64,000 nucleotides of DNA from Salipiger bermudensis (GTDB taxonomy: Bacteria > Pseudomonadota > Alphaproteobacteria > Rhodobacterales > Rhodobacteraceae), in the NCBI RefSeq assembly GCF_020171625.1, contig NZ_JAIUZY010000006.1, positions 247,120 to 311,119 of the forward strand, written 5' to 3'. A model generated the notes under the pieces. That model was given only the letters and a program-made list of their open reading frames with translations, was not told the DNA's origin and made no database searches. Numbering within the stretch: position 1 is the first letter of the stretch; every line of letters starts with the position of its first letter. A program made the position numbers and the translations under genes. Of the stretch, positions 47,250-55,909 are shown piece by piece.

Positions 47250-48179
47250 GTGACAGACCTCAAGACAACCCCGCTCACCGGCATCCTGCCCGTCGCGCCC
47301 ACGCCCTTCTTCGAGGACGGCTCGCTCGATCTTCAGGGCATGAAAAACACGCTCGACTGCCTGATCGATCAGGGCGTCGATGCGATCTGCATCCTTGCCA
47401 ATTATTCCGAGCAGTTCGTGCTCTCCGACGAGGAGCGCCGCGTCCTCACCAAGCTCTGCCTCGAGCACGTCGCGGGCCGGGTACCGGTGATCGTCACGAT
47501 CTCGCATTTCTCGACGCAGGTGGCGATCGAGCGCGCGACCCACGCGCAATCGCTGGGCGCCGCGATGCTGATGATGATGCCACCCTATCACGGCGTCGGA
47601 CTGGTGCCCGCGGCGGAGGGCATCTTCGAGCATTTCGCCGCCGTCTCCGACGCCATCTCGATCCCGATCATGATCCAGGACGCGCCACTCTCGGGCGTCA
47701 CGCTGCCGGTGCCGCTTCTGGCCAAGATGGCGAAAGAGATCGAGAATGTCTGTTATTTCAAGATGGAAACCCCGTTTGCGGCTGACAAGCTCGAGGCGTT
47801 GATCGCCGCGGGCGGCCGTGACATTATCGGCCCCTTCGACGGCGAAGAGGCGGTCACGCTGCTGGCCGATCTCGATGCCGGGGCCACCGGCACTATGACC
47901 TCGGGCATGTTCGCCGACAAGATCCGCCCGATCGTCAGCCACTACCTCGCCGGCGACAAGGCGGCGGCGCTCAAGCAGTGGCAGCTCTGCCTGCCGCTGA
48001 TCAACCACGAAAACCGCCAGTGCGGCCTGCGCGCCTGCAAGGTGATCTACAAGGAAGGCGGCGTGATCGCGTCTGATCACGTGCGCCACCCGCTCAAACC
48101 CATGACGCCCCGCACCCGCAGCCGGCTTCTGGAGCTGGCCCGTGATCTCGACATCATGGCGCTGCGCTGGGGCAAGTAA
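47250..48179 (+). CDS. L-2-keto-3-deoxyarabonate dehydratase (DHDPS family)
   Basis: A 309-residue class I aldolase-fold enzyme. It dehydrates L-2-keto-3-deoxyarabonate to 2-oxoglutarate semialdehyde (AraD in Azospirillum). Seen: GILPVAPTPFFEDGSLDLQG, CILANYSEQFVLSDEER, and the Schiff-base lysine K171 in NVCYFKMETP. An aldolase variant would release pyruvate and glycolaldehyde; presence of the semialdehyde dehydrogenase next door favours the dehydratase. It begins at a GTG with GAGGAG upstream, 15 bases after the dehydrogenase stop. Confidence 0.88.
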   Translation: MTDLKTTPLTGILPVAPTPFFEDGSLDLQGMKNTLDCLIDQGVDAICILANYSEQFVLSDEERRVLTKLCLEHVAGRVPVIVTISHFSTQVAIERATHAQSLGAAMLMMMPPYHGVGLVPAAEGIFEHFAAVSDAISIPIMIQDAPLSGVTLPVPLLAKMAKEIENVCYFKMETPFAADKLEALIAAGGRDIIGPFDGEEAVTLLADLDAGATGTMTSGMFADKIRPIVSHYLAGDKAAALKQWQLCLPLINHENRQCGLRACKVIYKEGGVIASDHVRHPLKPMTPRTRSRLLELARDLDIMALRWGK

Positions 48180-48192
48180 GAGGAGCAACGAT

Positions 48193-49701
48193 ATGACTTT
48201 CCAAGGAAAACACCTGATTGCCGGCGACTGGGTCGGCAGCGACGAGACCTTTTCCTCGCAGCCGGTGACCGGCGCGCCGATCGCGGTCTCGAAAGGCACG
48301 TCGGCACAGGTCGACGCAGCCGCCGAGGCCGCCGAGGCGGCCTTTCCCGCCTATGCTGCCACCACGCGCGAGGAGCGCGCCGCGTTTCTTGAGGCCATCG
48401 CCGACGAGATCGACGCACGCGGCGACGCGCTCACCGAGATCGGCACCGCCGAGACCGGTCTGCCCGCCGGTCGTCTGGAAGGGGAGCGTGGCCGCACCAC
48501 CGGCCAGCTTCGTCTCTTCGCGGCGCATATCCGCGACGGCGCCTATCTCGACCGCCGCCATGACGAAGCGCTGCCCGACCGCGCGCCGCTGCCGCGCCCG
48601 GACCTGCGGATGCTCCAGCGCCCGATCGGCCCGGTGGCGGTGTTCGGCGCCTCGAACTTCCCGCTGGCCTTCTCCACCGCCGGCGGTGACACCGCGTCGG
48701 CGCTTGCCGCCGGCTGCCCGGTCGTGGTGAAGGGCCACGAGGCCCATCCCGGCACCGCCGAGATCGTCGCCGAGGCGATCCACGCCGCCATCGAGGCCAC
48801 CGGGATGCCCGCAGGCACCTTCTCGATGATCCATGGCGGCAGCCACGAGGTCGGCGGTGCGCTGGTCCGCCATCCGCTGATCAAGGCGGTGGGCTTCACC
48901 GGCTCGCTGCGCGGCGGCAAGGCGCTCTATGACCTCTGCGCGCAGCGCCCGGAGCCGATCCCGTTCTTCGGCGAGCTTGGCTCGATCAACCCGATGTTCC
49001 TCCTGCCCGCCGCGATGTCCGCGCGCGCCGAGGAGATGGCCAAGGGCTGGGCCGGCTCGCTCACCATGGGGGCTGGGCAGTTCTGCACCAATCCCGGGGC
49101 GCTTGTGCTGATCGAAGGCGCCGAGACCGAGGCCTTCCTCGCGGCCGCGAAAGAGGCGCTCGAGGCGACAGCGCCGCAGACCATGCTCACCGAGGGCATC
49201 GCAGATGCCTACCGCGCCGGGGCAAAGACATTGTCGTCCCAGAGCGGCGTGCAGGAGGTGATGACCTCGAGCTGCGATCAGCGCAACGCCGCGCCCTACC
49301 TGCTGCGCACCACCGGTTCGGCGTGGATGGAGAACGAGACGCTGGGTCACGAGGTCTTCGGCCCGCTCGGCATCGCCATCGTCGTCCGGGACGAGGACGA
49401 GATGCTCGCCGTCGCCAAGAGCTTCGCCGGCCAGCTCACCGCAACGCTGATGATGGACGAGGGCGACACCGCTCTGGGCCAGCGCCTGCTGCCGGTGCTC
49501 GAGCGCATGGCGGGGCGCGTGCTGGCCAACGGGTTCCCCACCGGGGTCGAGGTCTGCGATGCCATGGTTCATGGCGGCCCCTACCCCGCGTCGACCAACT
49601 TCGGCGCGACCTCGGTCGGGACCATGGCGATCCGCCGCTTCCTGCGTCCGGTCTGCTATCAGAACCTCCCCGAGGCGCTGCTGCCGCAGGATCTGAAGTG
49701 A
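48193..49701 (+). CDS. 2-Oxoglutarate semialdehyde dehydrogenase
   Basis: A 502-residue aldehyde dehydrogenase that makes 2-oxoglutarate from its semialdehyde, the last step of the pathway (AraE in Azospirillum). Seen: VFGASNFPLAFSTAGGDTAS, KAVGFTGSLRGGKAL, the catalytic E261 in FFGELGSINP, and catalytic C298 in GAGQFCTNPG. The FGASNFPLAF and GQFCTNPG forms are typical of the KGSADH/YagE-neighbour branch. GAGGAG lies 7 bases before the ATG. The 129-base gap after it holds a strong hairpin. Confidence 0.91.
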   Translation: MTFQGKHLIAGDWVGSDETFSSQPVTGAPIAVSKGTSAQVDAAAEAAEAAFPAYAATTREERAAFLEAIADEIDARGDALTEIGTAETGLPAGRLEGERGRTTGQLRLFAAHIRDGAYLDRRHDEALPDRAPLPRPDLRMLQRPIGPVAVFGASNFPLAFSTAGGDTASALAAGCPVVVKGHEAHPGTAEIVAEAIHAAIEATGMPAGTFSMIHGGSHEVGGALVRHPLIKAVGFTGSLRGGKALYDLCAQRPEPIPFFGELGSINPMFLLPAAMSARAEEMAKGWAGSLTMGAGQFCTNPGALVLIEGAETEAFLAAAKEALEATAPQTMLTEGIADAYRAGAKTLSSQSGVQEVMTSSCDQRNAAPYLLRTTGSAWMENETLGHEVFGPLGIAIVVRDEDEMLAVAKSFAGQLTATLMMDEGDTALGQRLLPVLERMAGRVLANGFPTGVEVCDAMVHGGPYPASTNFGATSVGTMAIRRFLRPVCYQNLPEALLPQDLK

Positions 49702-49732
49702 TCCCGGCAAAGCGCCCGGAAACCAAGAACAG

Positions 49733-49771
49733 CCCCACCCGCAGGTCGCCCCCGGCCTCTTGCGGGTGGGG
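49733..49771 (+). other. Strong GC hairpin, semialdehyde dehydrogenase-lactonase gap
   Basis: CCCCACCCGCA/TGCGGGTGGGG is a perfect 11-bp stem with a 17-base loop. The sequence after it has no T-tract, and the lactonase gene continues on the same strand 60 bases later. Confidence 0.5.
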
Positions 49772-49830
49772 GACCAAACCGGCCAAGGTGGCGGCAGACC
49801 CCCGAAGATCCGCCACGGAGGAGTAAGGCC

Positions 49831-50679
49831 ATGACCGCGACGATCTGCGACACCCGCCCCTGCGAGCTGGGCGAGGGGGCCTTCTGGCACCCCGAACGGC
49901 AGCAGCTGTTCTGGTTCGACATCCTGAGCGCGCGGCTGCTGTCCTTCGACGCCTCGGGCGCGCTGGAATGGCAGTTCGACGAAATGCACTCCGCCGCCGG
50001 CTGGATCGACCGCGACACCCTGCTCATCGCCTCCGAAACCGGGCTCTGGCGCTTCGACATCGCCTCGGGCGCGCGCGAGCGGGTGGCGGAAATCGAGGCC
50101 GACAAGGCCGGCACCCGCTCGAACGATGGCCGGGCCGACCGGCATGGCGGCTTCTGGATCGGCACCATGGGCAAGCACGCCGAGGAGGAGGCCGGGGCGA
50201 TCTATCGCTATTTCGACGGCAAGGTCACGCGCCTCTACGACAATATTTCGATCCCCAACGCCATCTGTTTCAACCCTGACGGCACCATCGCCTATTTCGC
50301 CGACACCTCCCGCCAGACCATCTGGCGCGTGGCGCTCGATGCGGATGGCTGGCCCGACGGCGAGCCCGAGGTCTTTCTGGACCTGCGCGCGGAGGGGCTG
50401 TTTCCCGACGGTGCCGTGACCGACGCCGAGGGCGGGCTGTGGAACGCCCAGTGGGGGGCAAACCGGGTCGCGCGCTACCTGCCGGACGGGCAGTTCGACC
50501 AGGAGATCCGCGTTGGCGGACGGCACAGCTCCTGTCCGGCCTTCGGCGGTCCGAACCTGCGGCGACTCTACGTCTCCACCGCGCGCGAGGGGATCGCCCA
50601 ACCCGACGCGGCGCAGGGGTTGCTCTATCAGGCCGAAAGCCCCGTCGCCGGTCTGCCGGCACCAAGAGTGAGGGCCTGA
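49831..50679 (+). CDS. SMP-30/gluconolactonase-type sugar lactonase
   Basis: A 282-residue six-bladed propeller hydrolase that opens the arabino- (or galactono-) lactone to the acid used by the dehydratase (AraB in Azospirillum). Seen: CELGEGAFWHPERQQLFWFD with the metal-binding glutamate, RSNDGRADRHGGFWIGTMG with the metal asparagine, NAICFNPDGTIAYFADTSRQ, and LFPDGAVTDAEGGLWNAQWG with the catalytic aspartate. All metal ligands of the family are visible. ACGGAGGAG precedes the ATG. One base separates its stop from the mutarotase ATG. Confidence 0.9.
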   Translation: MTATICDTRPCELGEGAFWHPERQQLFWFDILSARLLSFDASGALEWQFDEMHSAAGWIDRDTLLIASETGLWRFDIASGARERVAEIEADKAGTRSNDGRADRHGGFWIGTMGKHAEEEAGAIYRYFDGKVTRLYDNISIPNAICFNPDGTIAYFADTSRQTIWRVALDADGWPDGEPEVFLDLRAEGLFPDGAVTDAEGGLWNAQWGANRVARYLPDGQFDQEIRVGGRHSSCPAFGGPNLRRLYVSTAREGIAQPDAAQGLLYQAESPVAGLPAPRVRA

Positions 50680-50680
50680 C

Positions 50681-51670
50681 ATGGCGCGCGAACAGGTCTC
50701 CGTCTTCGGGACGCTCCCGGACGGCACGCAGGTCATGCAGGTCGAGATCGGCAGCGGCGCGCTGCGTGCCTCGCTGCTGACCCACGGCGCGCGCCTGCGC
50801 GACCTGCGGCTCGAGGGTGTGGCGCATCCGCTGGTGCTCGGCGCCTCGAGCCTCGCGCCGTATCTTGGCGACATGGTCTATTTCGGCGCCACGGTCGGTC
50901 GCTACGCCAACCGGATCGGCGGTGGGCGGTTCAGCCTCGACGGGCGCGAGTTCACTCTGGATCGCAACGAGGGCGGTCGCACCTGCCTGCATGGCGGCAG
51001 CGACGGCACCGGCGCGCTGGTCTGGGAGCTGGTCGACCACGGCGCCGACCACGCCACCTTCGCGCTCGAACTGCCCGACGGCCAAATGGGGTTCCCCGGA
51101 GACCTCGCCGTCACCACCACCTACCGCTGTCGAGACAACGCACTTGAGGTTGTCACCGAAGCCACGCCCTCGGCGCCCTGCCCGCTGTCTTTCGCGCATC
51201 ATTCCTATTTCGCGCTGACCGACGACGGCGATATCGCCCGGTGCCGCCTTGAGATCGCGGCGGAGCGCTACCTGCCGGTGGACGCAGAGCAGATCCCGAC
51301 CGGAGAACTCGCAGCCGTCGAAGGCACGCCTTTCGATTTCCGCAGCCCTCGGGAGCTCGCCAGCCAGAGCATCGATCACAATTTCTGCCTGCAACGCGGC
51401 GCGGCTCCCGTGGCGCGGGTCACGGCACCGTCGGGCCTGCAGCTCGAGGTCGAGACCGAGGCGCCGGGGCTGCAGGTCTATACCGCCGACCATATCGCCC
51501 CGCCGACCACCCCCGACCCCGAGATCCCCGCCTTCGGGCCGCGCTCTGCGATTGCGCTCGAAACACAGGAATGGCCCGACGCGCCGAACAGGCCGGACTT
51601 TCCGGACCCGGTGATCCGGCCCGGCCAGACCTATCGCAACGCGACGATATACCGGTTCCGCCAGACCTGA
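50681..51670 (+). CDS. galM: Aldose 1-epimerase (mutarotase)
   Basis: A 329-residue beta-sandwich enzyme that interconverts sugar anomers, helping supply the form used by the sugar dehydrogenase. Seen: THGARLRDLRLEG, GATVGRYANRIGGGRFSLDG (catalytic-arginine region), CLHGGSDGTGALVWEL with the first histidine, FAHHSYFAL with the second (NHxYFN-like), IDHNFCL, and the C-terminal FGPRSAIALETQEWPDAPN with the catalytic glutamate. It ends the arabinose cluster and is essentially fused in translation to the lactonase. Confidence 0.92.
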   Translation: MAREQVSVFGTLPDGTQVMQVEIGSGALRASLLTHGARLRDLRLEGVAHPLVLGASSLAPYLGDMVYFGATVGRYANRIGGGRFSLDGREFTLDRNEGGRTCLHGGSDGTGALVWELVDHGADHATFALELPDGQMGFPGDLAVTTTYRCRDNALEVVTEATPSAPCPLSFAHHSYFALTDDGDIARCRLEIAAERYLPVDAEQIPTGELAAVEGTPFDFRSPRELASQSIDHNFCLQRGAAPVARVTAPSGLQLEVETEAPGLQVYTADHIAPPTTPDPEIPAFGPRSAIALETQEWPDAPNRPDFPDPVIRPGQTYRNATIYRFRQT

Positions 51671-52097
51671 GCTGGCAACCGTCAGGTTTAGGGGCATTTG
51701 GTACTGTTTGCCCACCGCCCGGCGGGCGTGGCGGTCCCGGGGACGACGCGCGGCACTTGCCGCGCGTCGCTCTGGCGCCCCCGCCCGGCGAGACCGCGCC
51801 GCGTGGCTGCCTTTCCCGTGTCAGCCTGACGCCCTCCGCCGGATAAGCCCGCGAGACCGCTTCGCGAAGACGCTTTCCGCGGGTCGGCTCGAGCGGCCGC
51901 GCGGCACCGGCGGCGTTGCGCACCTCGTCTCGCGCATCGCGCGAGCGTCCTTTCCCTCGTCTCCCGCATAGCGTTGCACGACTGATCCGACGACCTCACG
52001 CAGGCCCTCCCGTCCTCAAGCGGACGTGACTGCGTACGAGGAACGTGTGCCAAGAACGCACGTTGGTGGGCAGATACCGAAATGGAAAGGACACGAC
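51671..52097. other. 427-base spacer after galM
   Basis: It contains a very strong 12-bp hairpin (51744-51769). No gene is supported. The last 60 bases (GAACGTGTGCCAAGAACGCA region) precede the AAAGGA site of the next gene and probably include its promoter. Confidence 0.5.
51744..51769 (+). terminator. Perfect 12-bp hairpin downstream of galM
   Basis: CGACGCGCGGCA and TGCCGCGCGTCG are exact complements separated by only two bases. It lies 74 bases beyond the galM stop. No T-tract follows; it may end or protect the arabinose transcript. Confidence 0.5.
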
Positions 52098-53495
52098 ATG
52101 AAGGACGCTCATAGTCCCGACCGCGCCATGACCACCACGAACCCGGCGACGGAAGACGTGATCGACACCTACCCCCTGATGAGCGACGACGAGATGACCT
52201 CCGCTCTTGAGGCCTGCCACAAGGCCTTCACCGACTGGCGGCTCGTTTCCCATGAGGAGCGCGGCAAGGTCCTGAAGGCCATCGGCGCGAAGCTGAGGGA
52301 GCGAAAGGAAGAGTTCGCCGCCCTGATGACCCGCGAGATGGGCAAGCGCCTGCAGGACAGCCGCGACGAGATCGATCTCTGCGCCGCCATCTGCGACTGG
52401 ACCGCCAAGGCCGGCCCGGACGTGCTCGCCGACGAGACGCGTTCGCTTCAGGACGGCCGCAAGGGCGTGATCGCCAAATCGCCGATCGGCGTGATCTATG
52501 GCATCCAGCCGTGGAACTTCCCCGCCTATCAAGCCGTGCGCTACGCCATCGCCAACCTGATGGCCGGCAACGGTGTTCTTTTGAAGCACGCCGAGATCTG
52601 CACCGGCTCGGGCCTCATGCTGCGTGACATCTTCGAGGAGGCCGGCCTGCCGAAAAACCTCTTCACCGTGATGCTAATCGATCACGATCAATCCGACGAT
52701 CTGATCGCCCACAAGCTCGTGCGTGGCGTGACCATGACCGGCAGCGCAAAGTCGGGCAGCATCATCGGCGCCAAGGCCGGCGAGCACCTGAAGAAGACGG
52801 TGCTGGAGCTTGGCTCGAACGACGCCTATCTCGTGCTCGAGGATGCCGATATCGACCTGGCCGTGAAAACCTGCGTGGCGGGGCGGATCTACAACAATGG
52901 CCAGACCTGCGTGAACGCCAAGCGTTTCGTGGTGGCGGACAAGGTGTACGACGCCTTCGTCGAGGGCTACGTCAAGGCGATGGGCGAGGTGACCTTGGGC
53001 GATCCGACCAAGGAAGACACCGGCCTCGGTCCGATGGCCCGCAAGGACCTGCGCAAAACGCTGCACGATCAGGTCGAGAAATCCGTCGCGAAGGGCGCCA
53101 AGATCGCCGTCGGCGGCGAGATGCCCGAGGGCACCGGCTACTACTACCCGGCCACCGTGCTGACCGACGTGAGCCCCGGCCAGCCCGCCTATGACGAAGA
53201 GCTCTTCGGCCCGGTGGCGTCGGTGATCCGCGCCAAGGACGACGAGGACGCCATGCGCATCGCCAATGACAGCCGGTTCGGCCTCGGCGGCGGCATCTTC
53301 AGCAAGGACGAAGACCGCGCGCTGGAACTGGCGAAGAAGCACTTCGACACCGGCATGGTCTTCATCAACCACTTCAACCTCGCCACGCCGGAGATGCCGT
53401 TTGGCGGCGTCAAGGACAGTGGCTATGGCCGCGAACATGGCGGCTTCGGGATGACCGAGTTCGTCAACGCCAAGGCCATCGCCCTGCCGGGCTGA
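52098..53495 (+). CDS. NAD(P)-dependent succinate-semialdehyde dehydrogenase-like aldehyde dehydrogenase
   Basis: A 465-residue aldehyde dehydrogenase of the short Sad/YneI-type succinate-semialdehyde branch. Seen: IGVIYGIQPWNFPAYQAVRY, GVTMTGSAKSGSIIGAKAGE, the catalytic glutamate in TVLELGSNDAYLVLED, and the catalytic cysteine in NNGQTCVNAKRF. The exact aldehyde is uncertain. AAAGGA lies before the ATG at 52098, which excludes a 24-codon upstream extension. It stands alone between a hairpin region and its own terminator, so it is probably monocistronic. Confidence 0.87.
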   Translation: MKDAHSPDRAMTTTNPATEDVIDTYPLMSDDEMTSALEACHKAFTDWRLVSHEERGKVLKAIGAKLRERKEEFAALMTREMGKRLQDSRDEIDLCAAICDWTAKAGPDVLADETRSLQDGRKGVIAKSPIGVIYGIQPWNFPAYQAVRYAIANLMAGNGVLLKHAEICTGSGLMLRDIFEEAGLPKNLFTVMLIDHDQSDDLIAHKLVRGVTMTGSAKSGSIIGAKAGEHLKKTVLELGSNDAYLVLEDADIDLAVKTCVAGRIYNNGQTCVNAKRFVVADKVYDAFVEGYVKAMGEVTLGDPTKEDTGLGPMARKDLRKTLHDQVEKSVAKGAKIAVGGEMPEGTGYYYPATVLTDVSPGQPAYDEELFGPVASVIRAKDDEDAMRIANDSRFGLGGGIFSKDEDRALELAKKHFDTGMVFINHFNLATPEMPFGGVKDSGYGREHGGFGMTEFVNAKAIALPG

Positions 53496-53515
53496 TTGGT
53501 CTACACAAGCGTTTG

Positions 53516-53551
53516 ACGGGCGGGGTCTTCACGGCCCCGCCCGTTCTATTT
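53516..53551 (+). terminator. Rho-independent terminator
   Basis: A 10-bp perfect stem ACGGGCGGGG/CCCCGCCCGT, extended inward by a G-T and a C-G pair to a five-base loop, is followed by TCTATTT. It begins 21 bases after the aldehyde dehydrogenase stop and is the clearest intrinsic terminator in the window. Confidence 0.75.
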
Positions 53552-53653
53552 GCCAGCGCCTCGAAGGACGGAGCGCCCACGCGATGCCGATGGCGCCGGG
53601 CACGTCGCACCCGCCCCGATCTCATCAAGACGGGCGGACGGCGTAATCTGCCG

Positions 53654-53665
53654 CCCCCCCCCCCC
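53654..53665 (+). repeat. Homopolymeric C12 tract
   Basis: Twelve consecutive C residues, upstream of rlmJ in non-coding sequence. Such tracts are prone to slippage; a sequencing length error is also possible. Confidence 0.7.
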
Positions 53666-53796
53666 GACGGGGTGCTGCACATCCGCGCGAAACCCTGTAT
53701 GCCCCTCTGCACATACCGCGCCTCCGTTGCGGCCCCCGAGACCCCCCGACCGCACGCGCAGAGACTGTCGCGGCGCGACTTCACCAAGGAACGACC

Positions 53797-54582
53797 ATGC
53801 TGTCCTACCAGCACCTCTACCACGCCGGAAATCTTGCCGATGTGCAGAAGCACGCGCTCCTGGCGTGGATGCTCGACTACCTCACCCGGAAGGACAAGCC
53901 GCTCAGCTATATCGAGACCCATGCCGGGCGCGGGCTTTACGATCTCTCCGCCGCCGAGGCGGTGAGGACGGGGGAGGCGGCGCAGGGCATCGGCGCCTTG
54001 GCCGACGAGCTTTCCGGAAGCCACCCCTACACCCGCGCGCTTACCAAGATCCGCGCCGCGCATGGGCCGAACGCCTATCCCGGCTCGCCGCTGATTGCCC
54101 GGACACTGCTGCGCGACCAGGACCGGCTGCACCTCGCAGAGCTGCATCCGCAGGAGCACGTAGCCCTGCGCGGTGCGCTCGTGGCTCCAAACGTGGCCGT
54201 GCACCAGCAGGACGGGTTCGCGCTGGCCCAGAGCCTCTGCCCGCCCGAGCCGCGCCGCGGCTTGCTGCTGGTCGATCCCTCCTACGAGGTGAAGCAGGAT
54301 TACGAGCGCATCCCGAAATTCTTCGCCAAACTGGCAAAGAAGTGGAATGTCGGCATCCTCGCGCTCTGGTATCCGATCCTGACCTCTAACCTGCACGCCC
54401 CGATGCTGGCGGCGCTCGAACGCGACCATCCCGGAGCGCTGCGCCACGAGCTGCGCTTCCCCCCGATCCGCGAGGGTCACCGCATGGTCGGCACCGGCAT
54501 GTTCGTGATCAACCCGCCCTGGGGGATGCAGGAGGAGGCGAAACGGCTCGACCGGCTCTTCCAGCGCGCGAAAAAACGCTGA
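53797..54582 (+). CDS. rlmJ: 23S rRNA (adenine2030-N6)-methyltransferase
   Basis: A 261-residue RlmJ (YhiR) methyltransferase that modifies A2030 of 23S rRNA with S-adenosylmethionine. Seen: LSYQHLYHAGNLADVQKHAL at the N-terminus (the conserved HAGNxADVxKH), SYIETHAGRGLYDLS (SAM site), LLLVDPSYEVKQDYE with the catalytic DPxY motif, and FPPIREGHRMVGTGMFVINP. Length is slightly short of the E. coli enzyme. AAGGA precedes the ATG. Confidence 0.92.
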   Translation: MLSYQHLYHAGNLADVQKHALLAWMLDYLTRKDKPLSYIETHAGRGLYDLSAAEAVRTGEAAQGIGALADELSGSHPYTRALTKIRAAHGPNAYPGSPLIARTLLRDQDRLHLAELHPQEHVALRGALVAPNVAVHQQDGFALAQSLCPPEPRRGLLLVDPSYEVKQDYERIPKFFAKLAKKWNVGILALWYPILTSNLHAPMLAALERDHPGALRHELRFPPIREGHRMVGTGMFVINPPWGMQEEAKRLDRLFQRAKKR

Positions 54583-54842
54583 CCGAACGCCCCTGCCGCG
54601 TGTATGCTGCGCGGTATGCGATGGCTTGCCCGCCTTTTCAGCCTTGTCTGCGCCGCCCCGGCGCGCGCCTGCGCGGCCCCCAACCGAGCGGACACAAGGG
54701 GGTTGCGCCGAGCGAGCGCGGTCGGCGGGACGCCGCTGCCCTTGCGGCAGGCACTCGCGCACCCGACGTGGCCGGGCCGGCCCCTTACGCATCACGAGCA
54801 TTGCCCACGGCGCCCGCCTGCCCCAGTTTGGTGCGGCGCACC

Positions 54843-55334
54843 ATGACCGAGGATCGCGATGCAGCACCCGCCGTCCGCAACGACCAGTACCACGCCTCAG
54901 GAACGGCCAGCTTGGGACGCAACCTGAGATTCTGGCTCGCCTCGCCTTTCGCGGCGCCCTTTGATCCCGGCGACGCCCCGCTGGCGCTGGGGGCCTTGCT
55001 TCTGCGCGCGGCGCGCACCGATCATGCGGGCCTGTTCGCCGATCCGACCACCTTCGAGGCGGTTCTGGCCCTGTGCTACGACCTGACCGCGCGCGAAGCC
55101 TCGGAAATGCGCGAGGCCTGCGAGCGGGTCGCGGCGGCGGCGCCGGACTGCGCCAGCTTTGCCGAGATCCTGCAGCGCGCCGTGGGGCTCAGCGACCGGC
55201 AGCGCTTTGCCCTGAGCCTGCATCAGGTGCTGATGGCTGTCGGCCCGTCGCAGGACGCGCAGCGCGAGGCGCTCTCGCAGCTGTTTCTTGGCGCTCATTC
55301 CGCAACAGACCCTGCGCCGTTGCGGGCCGGGTGA
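54843..55334 (+). CDS. TerB-like protein, divergent copy 1
   Basis: A 163-residue predicted all-helical, cytoplasmic protein. It shares the layout of the two following TerB-like proteins: LALGALLLRAARTDHAGLFADPTTFEAVLALCYDLTAREA aligns by eye with their ALLVKVAMADHTYLFEEVEQ regions (short motifs: ALLLRAARTDH, LTAREASEMREACERVA). The acidic metal-site residues of TerB are poorly kept, so it is the most divergent of the three. No ribosome-binding site is visible before the ATG, and the preceding 260 bases hold no supported gene. Function unknown. Confidence 0.65.
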   Translation: MTEDRDAAPAVRNDQYHASGTASLGRNLRFWLASPFAAPFDPGDAPLALGALLLRAARTDHAGLFADPTTFEAVLALCYDLTAREASEMREACERVAAAAPDCASFAEILQRAVGLSDRQRFALSLHQVLMAVGPSQDAQREALSQLFLGAHSATDPAPLRAG

Positions 55335-55398
55335 CGAATCCCCCTGTTGCCACGCTGACGCTGCTGCCACACTGGCGCGACGACGCAGGAGGCCCCCC

Positions 55399-55842
55399 AT
55401 GTTCGAGCGACTGAAATCGTTCTTTCATCACCGCGCAGCACCGGCAAAGCCGCTGCACGAGCTTGATGCCGCCCACGCCATGGGCGCGCTGCTGGTCAAG
55501 GTGGCGATGGCCGACCACACCTACCTCTTCGAGGAGGTCGAGCAGATCGACCGCATCCTGGCGGAGGCCTACAACCTGAAACCCTTGCAGGCCGCCAAGA
55601 TGCGGGCGGAGTGCGAGCGGCTGGCCTTCGAAATGCCCGGCATCGAGGCGATGGCCGCCCGGATCCGAGACGGCGTCGATTACGAACATCGCCGGGCTGC
55701 GGTGGCGGCGATGTGGAAGCTGGCCGAGATCGACGGCATCAGCGATGCCGACGAGACCGCGCTGGTCGAGCTGATCGAGGATCACCTCGGGCTCGAGCGC
55801 GCCGACTCCGAGGACGCTCGCGCCAACGCCGCCCTCCCCTGA
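55399..55842 (+). CDS. TerB-family protein, copy 2
   Basis: A 147-residue helical protein of the tellurite-resistance TerB-like fold. Seen: AMGALLVKVAMADHTYLFEE, IDRILAEAYNLKPLQAAKMR, and a second half repeating the pattern in AVAAMWKLAEIDGISDADET with the acidic DGxSDxDE metal-type motif. AGGAGG precedes the ATG; the first residues FERLKSFF may form an amphipathic helix. These proteins are linked to envelope stress and tellurite tolerance in general, but no specific role is established for this branch. Confidence 0.82.
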   Translation: MFERLKSFFHHRAAPAKPLHELDAAHAMGALLVKVAMADHTYLFEEVEQIDRILAEAYNLKPLQAAKMRAECERLAFEMPGIEAMAARIRDGVDYEHRRAAVAAMWKLAEIDGISDADETALVELIEDHLGLERADSEDARANAALP

Positions 55843-55909
55843 GGGACATGTCTCACGCGGGCGAGAGCGTCTCTTTCCCGGAGGGCATCCCGGCGCTATA
55901 TCTCGATCC

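Larger units (their letters stand above)
53496..53796. other. 301-base spacer with terminator and poly-C tract
   Basis: It holds the terminator of the aldehyde dehydrogenase gene (53516-53551) and an uninterrupted run of 12 C residues (53654-53665) 131 bases before the rlmJ start. No gene is supported. Confidence 0.6.

Noticed and set aside
54604..54846. 80-codon frame with a signal-like N-terminus upstream of the first TerB-like gene
   Set aside because: No ribosome-binding site, arginine/proline-rich composition typical of random high-GC frames, and no recognisable domain.
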